A stretch of 64,000 nt of DNA from Lactifluus volemus (Eukaryota > Basidiomycota > Agaricomycetes > Russulales > Russulaceae), in NCBI GenBank assembly GCA_022376515.1, contig WTXI01000116.1, positions 1-64,000 of the forward strand, given 5' to 3'. The position numbers and the translations under genes are program-made. Below are positions 24,177-36,941 of this stretch, piece by piece; the first letter of the stretch is position 1; every line of letters starts with the position of its first letter. Under the pieces are notes generated by a model. The model saw only the letters and a program-made list of their open reading frames with translations. It ran no database searches and was not told the origin of the DNA.

Positions 24177-27100
24177 CTATTTAGATGAACTGTGAACATA
24201 TACCATAGCCCAATTTAATCCATACACAAATTTTGAGAGATCTACCTCTGTTCTATCTTTGCCACCAACCCACACTGTGTTAGCTTTATGAAGGTATGGT
24301 CGGTGAATGGGGGGAATCCATAAAAGGAGTTCTTCATCTTCCCCATACATCCATCCATCACTATTGACTGGGAACTTGTCCATAAAGTGATCTCTCTCAA
24401 TATCTTCTGCACTGAGCTTCCCTATATGAATTGTGTGACTTTGTAAGGTCGAGGTGATAGGATGCCCATCCAAAGTGGACGCACCAGAGTTAGTCGATTG
24501 GGTGAGTCCGGTAGATGAGCCCACAATATCCTGTCCTGTTGTGGCATCCCACATGCGAATCGTGCAATCTCCCGAGCCCGAAATGATCCGCTGCCCGTCT
24601 GGTGAGAACGAAACCGAGTTGGCCCATTCAGTGTGTCCAATAAACGGGCCCGCTACAGCCACACCTGTAGCAGAATCCCACAAGCGAATCGTGCGGTCGC
24701 TCGAGGCCGATGCAATGCGCCGCCCATCCGACGAGAGTGCAACACAGTTAACGATATTGGCGTGTCCAGTGAATGGGCCGACGACTGCTTGTCCTGTCAC
24801 AAAATCCCACACACAGATCGTGTGATCTCCCGAGGCTGAGGCAATTCGCTGCCCGTCCGGTGAAAACGCGACAGATTTGATAAACTGAGTGTGACCATTG
24901 AAAGGGCCCACTACGACCTCCCCTGTCGCAGCATCCCATACTCGAATCGTGCAGTCAACCGAGGCAGAGGCAATGCACTTCCCGTCCGGCGAGAATGCAA
25001 CAGACCAGACCGCCTCAGTGTGTCCAGTACACGGGCCCACTACAACCTCTCCCGTCATGGCATCCCACACACGAACCGTGCGATCTTTTGAGGCCGATGC
25101 GATGCGTTGTCCGTCCGGTGAGAATGCAACAGAGAAGACTATATCGATATGTCCCGTAAACGGGCCCGCTACAATATTTCCTGTCGTGGTATCCCACACA
25201 CGAATCGTGCGATCTTCCGAGGCCGAGGCGATCCGCTGCCCTTCAGGCGAGAACACAACAAAGTGGACCCAATCTGTGTGACCAGTAAACGGACCTGCTA
25301 TGACCTCTCCTGTTGCAGCATCCCACACACAAATTGTGCAATCTGCAGAGGCCGAGGCTATCCGTTGCCCATCTGGTGAGAGTGCAACAGAAAAGATCGA
25401 TTGGGTATGTCCAGTAAACGAAGTCCCTGCCACTCCATTTCTGGGATGCCACACGCAAACCGTGCCATCAGCCGAGGCCGAGGCAATGCGCTGCCCGTCA
25501 GGTGAGACTGAAAGAGAAAATATGGAAGATGTGTGTCCAGTAAATGGGCCTGCTACGATCTGACCTGTTGCGGAATCCCACACGCAAATCGTGCGATCTC
25601 CCGAGGCTGAGGTGATGCGTTTCCCGTCCAGCGAGAATGCGATAGCGAAGATGGCATCGGTGTGTCCAGTAAATGGGTCGGCTACCACCTTTCCTGTTGC
25701 GGTATCCCACACACGAATCGTGCGATCGTACGAGGCGGAAGCGATGTGCTTCCCGTGCGGTGAGAATGTAACACAGCTGACCAGATCGGTGTGTCCAGTA
25801 TACGGGCCCGCTACGACCTCCCCGGTTGCAGCATCCCACATGCGAATCGTGCAATCATCAGAGGCAGAGGCGATACGTTTCCCGTCTGGTGAGAATGTAA
25901 CAAAGAAGACCGTGCCGACGTGTCCAGTAAACGGGCCTGCTACCACCTTTCCTGTTACGACATCCCAAATACGAATCGTGTGATCGTCCGAGCCCGAGGC
26001 GATGTATTGCCCGTTCGGTGAGAATGCAACGCATCTGACCCAATTCGTGTGTCCAGTAAATGGTCCCACTACGACCTCTCCTGTCGCCGCATCCCACACC
26101 CGAATCGTGCAGTCCTCCGAGGCCGAAGTGATGCGTTTCCCGTCTAGCGAGAATGCGATAGAGTAGATGGAACCAGCATGTCCGGTAAATGGGCCCGCTA
26201 CAATTTCCCCTGTTGTAGCATCCCACACCCGAATTGTTCCATCTCGCGAGGCTGATGCGATCCGCTGCCCATCTGGGGAGAATACAACACACTCGATTGG
26301 TCCGTCATGTGCTTGAATCGTCATTTCCAATGCTGGCCAGTCGGACAACCGTCCGCGTTTCAAAGAAAGTGTGTGGGGGAATAGGTGAAGATAGTGCTCA
26401 AGGATACAGGAAGAGGATGGCGCAAAAGGGAGGGCAGATATATATATATGCGGGACGCTTCTTGATATCGCCATCCCGAAATATCGCACAAACGCGAACG
26501 CATCATCCACTAATGCGAGCAGGTTCTCAACTTCTGATTGGAATAATTGCTGAAATTGTACCCAATAGTTATTACATGTCCTATAACATGATAAGAGCTG
26601 CCTACCTTCTGCTCATCAGACCGCAACCATGTATTCAGAGATGACAATGCTCGTGATGCAAGACCGACACTGTTCTTGATGCTAAGCACTCCAGCCAAAA
26701 AAGAAACCTTGTCTCGAACAGCAATCGAAGTTTTGGAAACAGGTCCGGTTCAATACCAAGACGTTCTAAATGATCCCCCCAAAAAACGCAGCCATACGAT
26801 AGAGCAAGTGGAACATATTTGGCAATTCGAGATTCCAAATCTGGCACGTCCCTGTTGGCAACGTATGACGATTCGAGTTTGCAAATATTGAACTTGAGGT
26901 CATTCAGCATTAATCCAAGACAGGAGTGTGCCAGCTGACGGTGAGCCTTGCCAAGGTCGATGTGGAAAACCCCACTCTTCTCATCGGCCAGGAAGTCACG
27001 AAATGAGGTGTGGAGAGGGACGATTGGGAGGGTATCGTCGGATGAGGTCACATTACTGAGAAGTGAGCCAAGGTGACGGAGCATCTCCACAACGCATTCC

Positions 27101-29717
27101 GAATCCTCGGGGTCAGGGTTCTCGGGGTCATCCAGGGGTGAATGTCGTCGCAGAGTGGTCAAAGAACTGATGGAAAGGGGAACGAGTGCAGCAAAAAGCT
27201 GCCCCATCACGGAACGAAATAGGGTCTGTGCTGCAACTGGCTTGAAGTACCCTTCCAGAACTTCTCCATATAGCTGGTCCAAAGGATCTTGCCCATCCCG
27301 ACCTCGAGAGTGCCCCAACAGACGCTGTATCACCTGCTTCTTGCTAAATCCAAAACTAGGAGGAGGACTGTTTATTAGCCCAGAAGCAACGGCTGCCCAC
27401 TGAAACAATCCTTCCGCTGCCTTTGCGAGTTCAACGCCATGTCGTTCAAACAGGTTCAAAGGGAGTTCGCTCCGGAGATATAACCCAATATCTTGCTCCG
27501 TTTTCGCGGCCAGTTTGTGATCATCCATATAGAGGGTGCGCACGGACAACGCATTACCGAATGCACGTTCCATACCATTCTCCGGCCTCGAGGTGATGAG
27601 GATGCGGAAATTGGATGGCAACTCGAACAGATGTTGAGCTATAAATTTGTGCAACCCGTTTTGACCGATCGCATCACCACTCTCATCCAACGCATCGATC
27701 ACGATAAGGATTGGGTCGCTAGACGGAACGTTCTTGACTGGACCGAGGAGAAGGGATTCGAAGAGTGTACGATAATGTCGAGTATTACGAAGAGACGGAT
27801 CATTCTTCAGTACCCTCCCGAGCGCTAATTTGAACGGAGGATAGCGATCGGAGAGATCGCGAGCGAGCGTCGTGAACAGCTGGTAAGCTTCATCTTTCGA
27901 TCCCTCTTTCCGCAAAAACGCGAAGTAACTGCAGAGGCAATTGTGCTCGAACAGTCGCGCGACCTCATGTGCGATTGAAGACTTTCCTGTGCCTGCTTGG
28001 CCGAGGAGGACGAGCCCACGTTGAGATTCAGGACTCTCGACCCACTTGACGATATGATCCAAAAAGTCTTCGCGTGTGCCCGGAAGACAGCGCTTCCCAT
28101 CGCCAAATTGCCAGCCTCCTTTATAAGGCAATTCTCTGATTTTTGCGTCCAATTCTTTGTGCCCCTCGTCAGGAAGATTATCCGACAATCGTATTACCAT
28201 TAGGACTACGTACCAGCTTCTAGCACAGCAATCCCGGTGACAACAGCAGTACTCGCGAGGAAATTATCTCGCAGTCGAGCAAGGTTTGCGCGATACTCAT
28301 CAATTCTCGCATCAACCTGGCGGACAACATTCTTCAAAGTCCGCCTTCCTAAATCAAATCTTTATTATGATCAATGACCACAGAGAGGTCAAGACGACGT
28401 ACCGACTTGCACATCCTCCGCATACGATGTGATAAATTTCGCACATTCCGAGACACACTCCAGCATCTCATCCAGGATTTTCGGTTGCGTCGACTCCGGG
28501 TCCATGTTCCTCAGAACGTCCGCTTTCTTTGCAAAGTTAAACGCGTCCAGGATTGCCTGAAGTAATGTTCTGACGTTGTCGTCACGCTTCAACTGGAGTA
28601 GCAAAGTCTGACGGCAGAAAAAGATTGAACTATCCATATCCTCCGACAGAGCACGGAGACACACCTCTGGAATCTTTGAGAGCAGCTTCCATGCTAGCTG
28701 TGCATGGGGGAGCAACTGAGGCGCAAAAGCTAGCTCAGCAAAGCAACGGATGTGGAAAATCGATGAGACATACATCCGCGATTGGACCGATAGTGTCGAG
28801 TACTTGCTTGATAACACCAATAGCACCCTCCCATGCCGTCATCGTATCCATACCTTTCATGGCTTCCTCGGCACGATCGACAGCCACATTTAGAGAGTTC
28901 GTCGACGCGAAGATAGTCAAGAGGACTGTGGCCGACTCTCCTAAGTGTCTACCATGTCCGTCAGCGCCGCTGAAAACAATCTCGAGCTCTATATGTAGGA
29001 TGCTCAGCAAGCGCATGGGTAAGAATTCGAAGGAATAGACGGACCGCGTCGAGCTTCGCAGGTGATCTCCTGCCTTCCGATAAGGATGTCTGTCCGCACG
29101 GTCCTCTTCGCATAAAGAGATATTGTAATACTGGAGAGTGGTGGAAAAGCACTGCAGAACAGTCAGTTGGATCTGGGTATAAAAATCCGACACTGGCAGC
29201 TCTCACAATGCATCAACTTTTTCGTTCCACTCCACGTGCTGCGCTACGCTCTGCCTCGATCGTGTCTGCCATGTATTCTTCCCATTTTCCACTGTAACAT
29301 AAAACTGTCTCTCTTTACCCGGGAGGACTTTAAGATGAGGAAGATTGTGCGCCCTTAGGACTGACAAGAGGGAGATTTAGTACTGATCAGAGTAGAATTA
29401 CTAGGATAGGTACCAGTAACCTCGAGCTGGAGTATGCTCGATTGTGTTCTGCTGGCCTGATCGTTGATCGCGCTAATCAACTGAGTAAATACTAGTATCG
29501 AAACCGACAATGAAGTGACTGATGTACCCGATTCGGGGTGTTTGAGGATCTGGGCTGTAGTAATGGTTAACGGGAACATCGACATCGGGTGTGAAAGATG
29601 CTGACATACGAATTCGGCTGTGGAAGAGCCATCGTAGAGTGAAGTGAGAAGTTGAGACAAGCACTGCCGCTGCTGTTGGCAGCCCAGACTCGGAGGGCGC
29701 TTCATCGTTGGGAACAA
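24177..29717 (-). CDS. C2-NACHT-WD40 STAND (NLR-like) protein, copy 2, with a one-base frameshift
   Basis: Tandem paralogue of the gene at 14073-19485, same exon plan: last exons 28154-26606 and 26549-24177, preceded by 28348-28214, 28607-28403, 28715-28665 and upstream C2 exons. C2 landmarks are VLRAHNLPHLKVLPGKERQ and SLYAKRTVRTDIL; NACHT has GQAGTGKSS and LIVIDALDES; 14 WD40 repeats follow, then the same C-terminal tail. A 56-nt intron (26605-26550) separates NACHT and WD40 exons. Near 26690 one base is missing relative to copy 1, so the frame closes after FLFWLE, before the WD40 part. The exon carrying the frameshift of copy 1 is intact here. This copy lacks the 47-residue insert of copy 1 before VDRAEEAMKG. 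The 5' end is uncertain: the copy-1 Met is Thr here, and the given start is the upstream in-frame Met. Probably a pseudogene or a base-call error. Confidence 0.82.
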
Positions 29718-29742
29718 ACAACCAACAATAGTTACGTTGCAA

Positions 29743-31109
29743 CCCTCGCGCGAGTAGGCTAATTTGCTGGAGTTATGCCAGGAAGCAGATTCCTACTCGC
29801 ACGCTGGCATATGCAAGGACCATTTGGCTGAAGATCCGGGGATCCGGGGGATCCTTGCGAGGTCTAACCCAAATCTAAACGAGTAGCCTTATAAACAACT
29901 GTGGTATGGTACTTTCCACGGCGTGGAAAAAGAAGAAAAGAGATATGAATTATGACAGCCAACAACATAGTCTCGTATACGATGAAGATGCCCTCCACTG
30001 AAAGACTGCCTTGGGCCATGCCTTAAACTATGCTCTAGCGAAAAATGCTGTACGGTGACCCTTCAGGGGGATACCTTGACAAATCGGAGCCCACAGACTG
30101 CAATCTTCTCGCAGACATCGTAGCCGTGCATGTTGACCCCTTATACATAGCCCCGGTGCTACCTCCCATTCTTGCGAGTTCCTCTTTCTTTTGTTCAGAG
30201 TTACGTCAGTAGGAAGGTGAATATCTAGAATTTGGGGTGGCGACGCTGACGAAGATGGTTTTATAAGAAGGAAGGAAGGTTGGAGTGACTGGGTGACTCG
30301 ACGACTAACTAAATGAACAGCAAGCAACCGGTGAGTGAGACTAGGAAAGAAATAAGAGAGCATTGGACGCGGAGATGGGAGGACCAGGGATACGGATGTC
30401 GGAGTTTGGCAAAAATCACGGAGCGCCTGTCTGACCCTCCTACTGTACTCCGTCACCCCGCAACAGCTAAGAGCTGCCCACTCCGAGTCTCAGCACGGAA
30501 ACGGTGAGGGACATGTCGCCTGGAAACGGGTTTGCTAGATGACTACCTAACGATCTCAATCACGGGAGCCAGTGGGAGACGAAGAGAGTGGGCATTATTC
30601 GGAACCGACATGGAGATATAATGTACGCCACCTAACAACCTCATTTTCCTTCTAAACGAATTGCTGAGCTTGCACAGTACCTCTAGTAGAGTCGTTACAA
30701 TCAGCTGTTTTGCCTCATCATGTGCCATGTGGTCGTCCCCGCCAGCTTTCACAGCATGGTTTTCTGTATATATGCACTAAGCGCGGAGTCACTGCCGTTA
30801 CATGCCCATGGACACATCAAGTAGCATCTACCTCCGGTCCTCCGAACTAAACCATCAAAAGATGTGGAACTGCCAAATATATGTGACATTATACACATAG
30901 TAGGCCCTTTTTCTGGCTTTGTCCTACGTTGAAACGATTCAATTGCTACGAGGGGGGAGACGGATGCGTACGTCGCGTCAAGCGCTTGAGATAGTCACTG
31001 ACTCACTTCAGTTTACCACCTGAAACAGATTGGCCAAACGCGGTACGGACCTCTTTCGAGGGTACTCACAGATTTCGGCGGTTTTTGCTTCCGGACTTTT
31101 TCCGTGCGT
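29743..31109. other. Intergenic part of duplication unit 2
   Basis: No gene seen; aligns with about 19990-21360. Confidence 0.5.
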
Positions 31110-31865
31110 AGATAAGAAATATATTGATGATGACGCTCTCACCCTCTCAGGCAGCATACATCGCTACTATCATCGAACGCTTTGGGCTCGCCGAGCTGCA
31201 GGAAACTCCCACACTGCCGAGCGCAGTTTATTCGAAGGACGACATCCCCTCAGATCCATCCCACATTACCAGAAAGAAGAATTCATGGTACCGCGAGGTC
31301 GCCAAGGCGATCTCCGGGGGTCTCATGCACGCTGCGGTAGCCACTCGACCAGACATAGATTCACCTTATCTCAGTTCCTCGATAATCTGGGGGAGCACCA
31401 TCGGAAATCGAGCGGATCTCCTGCTACATTTCTGGCACCAAAGACCTCGAACTCACCTTCGGCGGAGACGCCACGACTTGTACGGCTGCACAGACGCCAA
31501 CGGTGCTCCTAGCATGCAGGCGCACCAGCTCGCCGTGTTTGGGCACGCATTTTCTATTGAACTAAGGGCGGTCCTCGGAGTTCACATGAGCAGGATCTTG
31601 AGACGCTCTGAACTGCAAAGTCAGGATGTGATGGCGACACAGGTGAAAAGGGGGCTGTCTGGCTTCTCGCGTAGCAGGAGAATTTGTATTCATCACTTAA
31701 TGACACGACTATGCTACGGTACGACTACCAGGCGCACTGACTCGCCATGGACGATAACTAGTGAAATAGAACCAAACACATTAACATTTCATCGCCAAAC
31801 CCTAACGTGAGGGGGATCATGGTCTCGTATTGCCCGGCGCGATGTGCCGACAAAGCCGCTACCAC
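31110..31865 (+). pseudogene. Ty1/copia RT-RNase H remnant (unit 2)
   Basis: Counterpart of 21365-22245 in the second unit: YIDDDALT (damaged RT box, about 31120), SQAAYIATIIERFGLAELQE, then SGGLMHAAVATRPDID. Ends near DVPTKP (about 31848). Frames change several times. Confidence 0.75.
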
Positions 31866-32859
31866 TAGATGCTGGAGGGTGGCTCGATACGCCGGCCTAG
31901 GTCCGCACCATCGTGCAAGTAATGCGATGGTGGGAGGTGTTGGAGGGCCGAGGGGGGAACGCTGACGACTTGGGGATGGCGGCTGATCATCACAAGCATG
32001 CGGGTCACATTGAGCATGCTCAGGCTGCGCCCCAACTTGCGATGAGCTTCGATGATGTCTTGTATTCTCTGGAGGGACCTGTGCAACGCCAGAACAGTTT
32101 GTGAGCCTCAAGCACCCAATCCGGAGTCCGTACCTATGGTCAGGTATGCCATTTGAAGATGCTCTTCTGTGACCTCTGAAGGCCACATCATCGGGTGTCG
32201 CACGCACATCACAAATCAGATCAGAGCTGGGGCACAATGTGCCGTAAGCGAGCTCGACGATGCGTTGGGGTCAATTGTAACAGTAAAAGGAGGGCTCGGG
32301 TCGAGTTTTGGCACACTCTCAAATGGCACCTTGAGCTGCGAGAGCGTCACGGAGGCGTAGGAGCCACCCTCGTCGCGCAACGGCCAGATTATCACCATCT
32401 AATTCTCGCCCGTCGAGGCGCCCAAAGCCGCTTGGGAAAGAATGACGGCCTAGTATCCGCCTTGAGGTGTCAAGATCCCGGCGGTTGACAGAAATATAAA
32501 CACTACGTACATGGCCATGCCCGACTCCGACCCTTGGTCACCGGTACTGAGTGGGAGTCTGTGCGTACTCGATATTCATGGCGGCGCGAAAACGACATAC
32601 ATTGTGCCACGTCACTCCCTGGTCACTAAACATTTCGCTTAAGGAGATGAGTGAAGTAAAAAGAAAGGTAACAAGGCCTTTATCCAGCCATGATTTGTAT
32701 CAGACAAGCATCGTATTCCTGCTCATCAGGAAGAGCTGCGATTGGTTTCCGCCAACTAATACCGTGACCGTGACCTCACACACCACGTGTCAACGCATAT
32801 ACCCGTGTTTCACTTTCCGCTTAAATCCCCGTTGGATCTCCTGCATCAGCAAAAAAGCA

Positions 32860-33290
32860 CGGTCTTGGTTAGGCCTCAACTAGGCCCTGTTAGGGACATG
32901 TTAGGGCCTTATAAGTGTCACGATATGTACTATATCTAGTACCCTAGTATATGACATTGTAATTCATTGTAAGAGAGTAGGGGAGTTGGCTAGCCACCAC
33001 AAGGGTACAAAAGGGTAGTGCATCTTGCAATATCTGGTATATATGTTAGGCATTACTAGGCTACTAGGTGCCCACAAGACTTGTTAGAGAGTAGCCAATA
33101 TGGCTAGCCAGCCTAGCCTAGGCTGCCTAGTAGCCATTGCAAGGTATAGAAGGGTAACACTACTTGTCAGGATTTACTAGGGAAGTGTATCTATGCTAGG
33201 CCTTACTAGATGTCTCCCAGACAAGGCATACTTAGCCAGACTGTTGTACATTATAACCATTCTATACCACGCTGGTTATAAAACTTGTAT
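32860..33290. repeat. CTAG-rich repeat block, left
   Basis: Dense in CTAG, TTAGGC and TAGTAGCC/GGCTACTA words, with no coding potential. It shares vocabulary (AGTACCCTAGTA, TAGTAGCC) with the block at 37290-37690 on the other side of the two gene fragments. Could be the subterminal part of a transposon. Confidence 0.5.
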
Positions 33291-33315
33291 TGGCACTATC
33301 TACTACATGCATAGC

Positions 33316-34330
33316 TCACTGCTGGACACAAGCAATGGCCCCAAATCTGAAGTGTTGCGATAACGACGGGACACCAACTGCCATCCATAAATTCTTAAAG
33401 GCTTGTAATCTGGACATAACGAACGCACCATCTTTCATGCACGCCCGATCTCCTTGCAGTACCCGCATGATGTTATATAGCTGGTCAAATGCGAGAGCCT
33501 GTGCGCAATCTAAAGCAAATGTTTTGAGCAGACACTCGAAGTGAGGGGAGATTACGGCCATACCACGACGGGATATGAGCCAGTCTGCAGGTACATGCGA
33601 GATATCAAGACGGAAGTTGAAGTCCCCGAAAAGAAACCTAAAGTCAAAACGATTGGTGATATCTGGGAATAGAACTGTAAATTGGTTGGGTATGTGGATT
33701 GGGCGACAGATCCCAGACCTTCAGCTACCATGCGTGGGTCATCAGCGTTGAGGAAATCGTCCACCGCTAATTCATTCTGCGCCAATTCTGTCTCAACCTC
33801 GGCTCGCCCCGAAAATATTAAAGACATACCTTGATTTTCGCTAGATTGGCTAATCGACTGGGGGGGCATTGCCCTCGTGAGCTACGTTCACCCTACGTCA
33901 GGGACCTTGGGGGGGACTACACTCAGGAAGGTGTAACGTTACCAGCTAAATGCACGTTGACAAACAGTATTGTCGTATTCACAATCTTCAAACTGATCCC
34001 AACGGCACCCTTGTTACCAACCCGGCCACCAATGAGTCCTGTAGTCACCAACAAACCACATTCTCCCGCAACAAATTGAAAAAAAGAAAAAGAGAAGGGA
34101 CGCACCCCGGACGAGGTGTTTTGCATCGCGATGGACGAATACGGCGAGGTATGGACCCATCATGCGCTTTGGCGAGCATCTCATAGGGCCCTTTGGTGTT
34201 ATTGCGGCGACGTCGCACATCGCTGGCCGAGGACACGTGTCTCAACTCGGGATGCGAATGGTTCCGATGATGGCGATGGTGATGATGCCTGTCCTTTCCG
34301 CTCTCGTCCACGCGCCAGGACCGGCGACAG
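33316..34330 (-). pseudogene. Inositol polyphosphate 5-phosphatase fragment
   Basis: Pieces of an IPPc (synaptojanin/INPP5-type) catalytic domain in order on the minus strand but in different frames: MMGPYLAVFVHRDAKHLVRG (about 34210-34110), GLIGGRVGNKGAVGISLKI and FVNVHL (about 34060-33950), LAQNELAVDDFLNADDPRMV (about 33790-33730), DITNRFDFRFLFGDFNFRLD (33680-33610), LISRR, then ALAFDQLYNIM (about 33500-33460). These enzymes remove the 5-phosphate of phosphoinositides; GDxNxR is the signature motif. Some breaks could be introns, but others, such as the premature end after VHLAGNV and the change within FDFRF, are real damage. N- and C-terminal regions are missing. Confidence 0.8.
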
Positions 34331-34939
34331 TCATACCGTGCACGAAAAAGTCCTCTCTGATCGAGGTCCAGCCGTGCGTGTGCGGCACAGGCTCGTCACC
34401 GTCCGACTTGTGGGCCGCCGCGCGACTTTCGTGAGGCGATTCGGATGGATCGTGCTCATCGTTGGGCTGTTCTTTGTCTCGTCTTTGTCTCTTTCGCGGT
34501 CCTTGTCCCTGTCGCCGCCACCCAATTTGAAACCTGCGCAAAGGCCGAGTGGGATGCCCGAAAGACTGGGGTACACTTGACCAGCGCTGGCGCATACAGG
34601 GGGTAAGTCATATAGAGAGAGAAGAAGGCGATAGCATACATTTCAAGCTGCTGAATATATGATGTTAGTTTACAGTACTATGACACAGCTAAATCACTTA
34701 CCTCCTTGACCTCTTTCGACCCCTTCTTGTTAATGGTGTCACCATGATGCTGCGATAGTGTATGATGAGAGCCAGAGATGGTGAGGGAAGAAGACTAACA
34801 GACAGTGGGGGATGACAGTGCGATGGCACCAATTAAATACCTAAGACGGGATTCAACTTCAAGTTGATGGTCATCGGGTCGGACCTCGGCCAAGACGGGC
34901 GTGTAAGCGGGCGCCACATAACCTCAGGCCAAGGTCACG

Positions 34940-36700
34940 CTGACTTTATGCCATGAGAAGCCGGGAGCTCCTTGCAAGTTTTGGTCGAACGTGATGAGCT
35001 GGGCCGCTCGAACGATGCCATGTGTGCCGTCAATCCCAGTTGTGTTAGCCAGACGTTCGATGATGTGGCCCTTCGTCGATACTATCTCCAACGTCAGAGA
35101 CTGCCTATTGGAGATCGTGAATTTCAACATCGAGGTGAGTCACCATTTTTACGTTGCTATATGGCTGCTGATCGATACCAGGGCCAACAATATGTCTGTG
35201 CTGGCAAGCTTGTCACATTGCAAACTTTGACGAAATCTCAAGGTGCAGAAGGTCGATATCACTAAGGCATGTATTCTTAGATTTCTGGCTATTCGTTACG
35301 CTCACTATCGCTGTCCAGCTGACTGAGAAATTTGGTCTCGCTAAAGTTAAGGATATGCTGAAGGACATCGTCAACAACTGCTACAACCATGCCCTCGAAA
35401 AGCAAAAGACCGAAGGTTATATTGTGCTTGAACGTGGTCTCACCACTATTCCTCTCGCAGGCATTGATGCTCCTTTCCACTCGCGTTACCTCTGGTCTGG
35501 CGTCATGCCCTTCCGTGCACGTGAGTGTATTTGGCTTTTCCCTCTTGCTCAATCTGAGTGACCCCATCCACTGTCCTGGACCCGTCGCTTCTCAAAGGCG
35601 TCTATATCTCTAACTTATTTGCATCACCCTTCACCATCAACAAGGCCTATGCCGAACTCACCTATAACCACACATTATCTCCATAGCTCTTGAAAGCTCT
35701 TTACAAGTGGGATGAAGAACACTGGAATGCCCCCGAGAAATGGCAGAAGCTCTCCTGGGTTCTGAGCTGCTATCTTACCAGTTTGCTTCTCCTGTGCGCT
35801 GGATCGAAACCCAAGATCTATTCTTCGGACAGTACAGATTTGAGCGCTTCAGCGAGATTGGCCCATCCTCAACTCTCACTGGTATGGCTGTACGCACCAT
35901 CAAGGCCAGATACGAGGCGATGGATGGCTCAACTAGCGTTGTCCGTCGAGTATTCTGTGCTTCAAAGCATCAGAAGGAGATCTATTATCAGTTCGAAGAT
36001 GACTCTGAGGTAACATCTATCTGGACCAGACGCAGCCAGTGAAACAGCACCTCTGGCACCCACTCCACTACCAAGTGTGCCAGTCGCAGTTGCTACCGCT
36101 ACTCCAGCTGCCGCCAGTCCTGCTGTTACCATCGAAAACACTCCGATCCGTGCTGTTGACATCTTTGCTGCGATTGTCTCTCAAAAGTTAAAGAAGCAAC
36201 TCAGCGAAATCCCTCTCTCCAAGTCCATAAGGGATCTCTCTAATGGTAAGTCGACCCTTCAAAATGAGATTATGGGCGGCCTTCAGGGCGAGCTTTCATC
36301 CGCACCTGATAAGGACGAGGAGCTGCCACTTGAGGATCTTGACGCTGCCCTTGCACCTGGTCACTCCAGCAATCTCAGGATATATTCCACTAATCTCGCG
36401 TCAGGTGGCAAGATGCCTGGTGGTTTCAACATCTCAAGTGCGAAAGCTCACATTTCTAAGGCATGGGGCTTGGGTCCCCAATGCGCCAACGCCGTGCTAC
36501 TGATTGCTACCACCATGGAGCCTGCCAGGCACATGGGGTCAGAGGCCAAGGGCAAAGCTGGCCGCTGCACAAGTCTATGCTCAGCGTGTAGGCATCACTC
36601 TTTCTACTGGTGGTTCCGGCAGTGGTGCCGGAGGATGATCTGGAAGTCGTACGTGTTGCCTAACCTTTTTTTGTCTTGAGAGATCTGGCTGCTGAAAGAG
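34940..36700 (+). pseudogene. Fungal fatty-acid synthase fragment, fused beta-alpha type
   Basis: Ordered pieces of type I FAS: LVERDELGRSNDAMCAVNPS, TISNVRDCLLEIVNFNIE, QQYVCAGKLVTLQTLT, LTEKFGLAKVKDMLKDIVNN, AGIDAPFHSRYLWSGVMPF (the end of the beta malonyl/palmitoyl transferase region), then YISNLFASPFTINKAYAELT running straight into the alpha start LLSYQFASPVRWIETQDLFF and the ACP region (NGKSTLQNEIMGGL, GGKMPGGFNISSAKAHISKA). The beta end and alpha start are contiguous, so the source was a single-chain FAS, as reported for basidiomycetes. Frameshifts after VALR and in the QTLT segment, an in-frame TAG before LLKALYKW and a shift after SEAKGK mark a pseudogene. Ketoreductase and ketosynthase parts are absent. 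Confidence 0.85.
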
Positions 36701-36725
36701 AGATAGCCTGCTCCGTTGGCCATGG

Positions 36726-36941
36726 TTGATCTGTCCCCACTCGGCACTCGGTGCGCCTGTCACAGCCTTTGAACGATTCAGTGCGCTGCTTACTTCGCTT
36801 CACGATGCACTCACGACGCTCAGGGCTGCTTCTGAAGTTGCTACTACTACTGCATCAGGCTCGGACCCGAAACCGCACATATCGCTAGCTGACTTGGCAA
36901 AGAAGGTGCTTCCCCCAGACACGACTCAGTTCATCGTGTAG
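36726..36941 (+). CDS. Short unrecognised ORF
   Basis: About 71 codons (TAFERFSALLTSLHDALTTL ... LADLAKKVLPPDTTQFIV). Helix-rich composition, no recognised family. It may be a piece of another captured gene behind the FAS fragment. Confidence 0.25.
   Translation: MICPHSALGAPVTAFERFSALLTSLHDALTTLRAASEVATTTASGSDPKPHISLADLAKKVLPPDTTQFIV

Larger units (their letters stand above)
22745..32415. repeat. Segmental duplication unit 2
   Basis: Direct repeat of 12460-22740 with the same gene order. A third, partial copy of the border segment follows at about 32416-32850. The offset between units is about 10.1 kb at the WD40 genes and about 9.7 kb at the copia remnants, so indels have accumulated since the duplication. 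Confidence 0.8.

Noticed and set aside
32860..33290. CTAG-rich block as telomere-like repeat
   Set aside because: No regular TTAGGG unit; the words vary in order and spacing.
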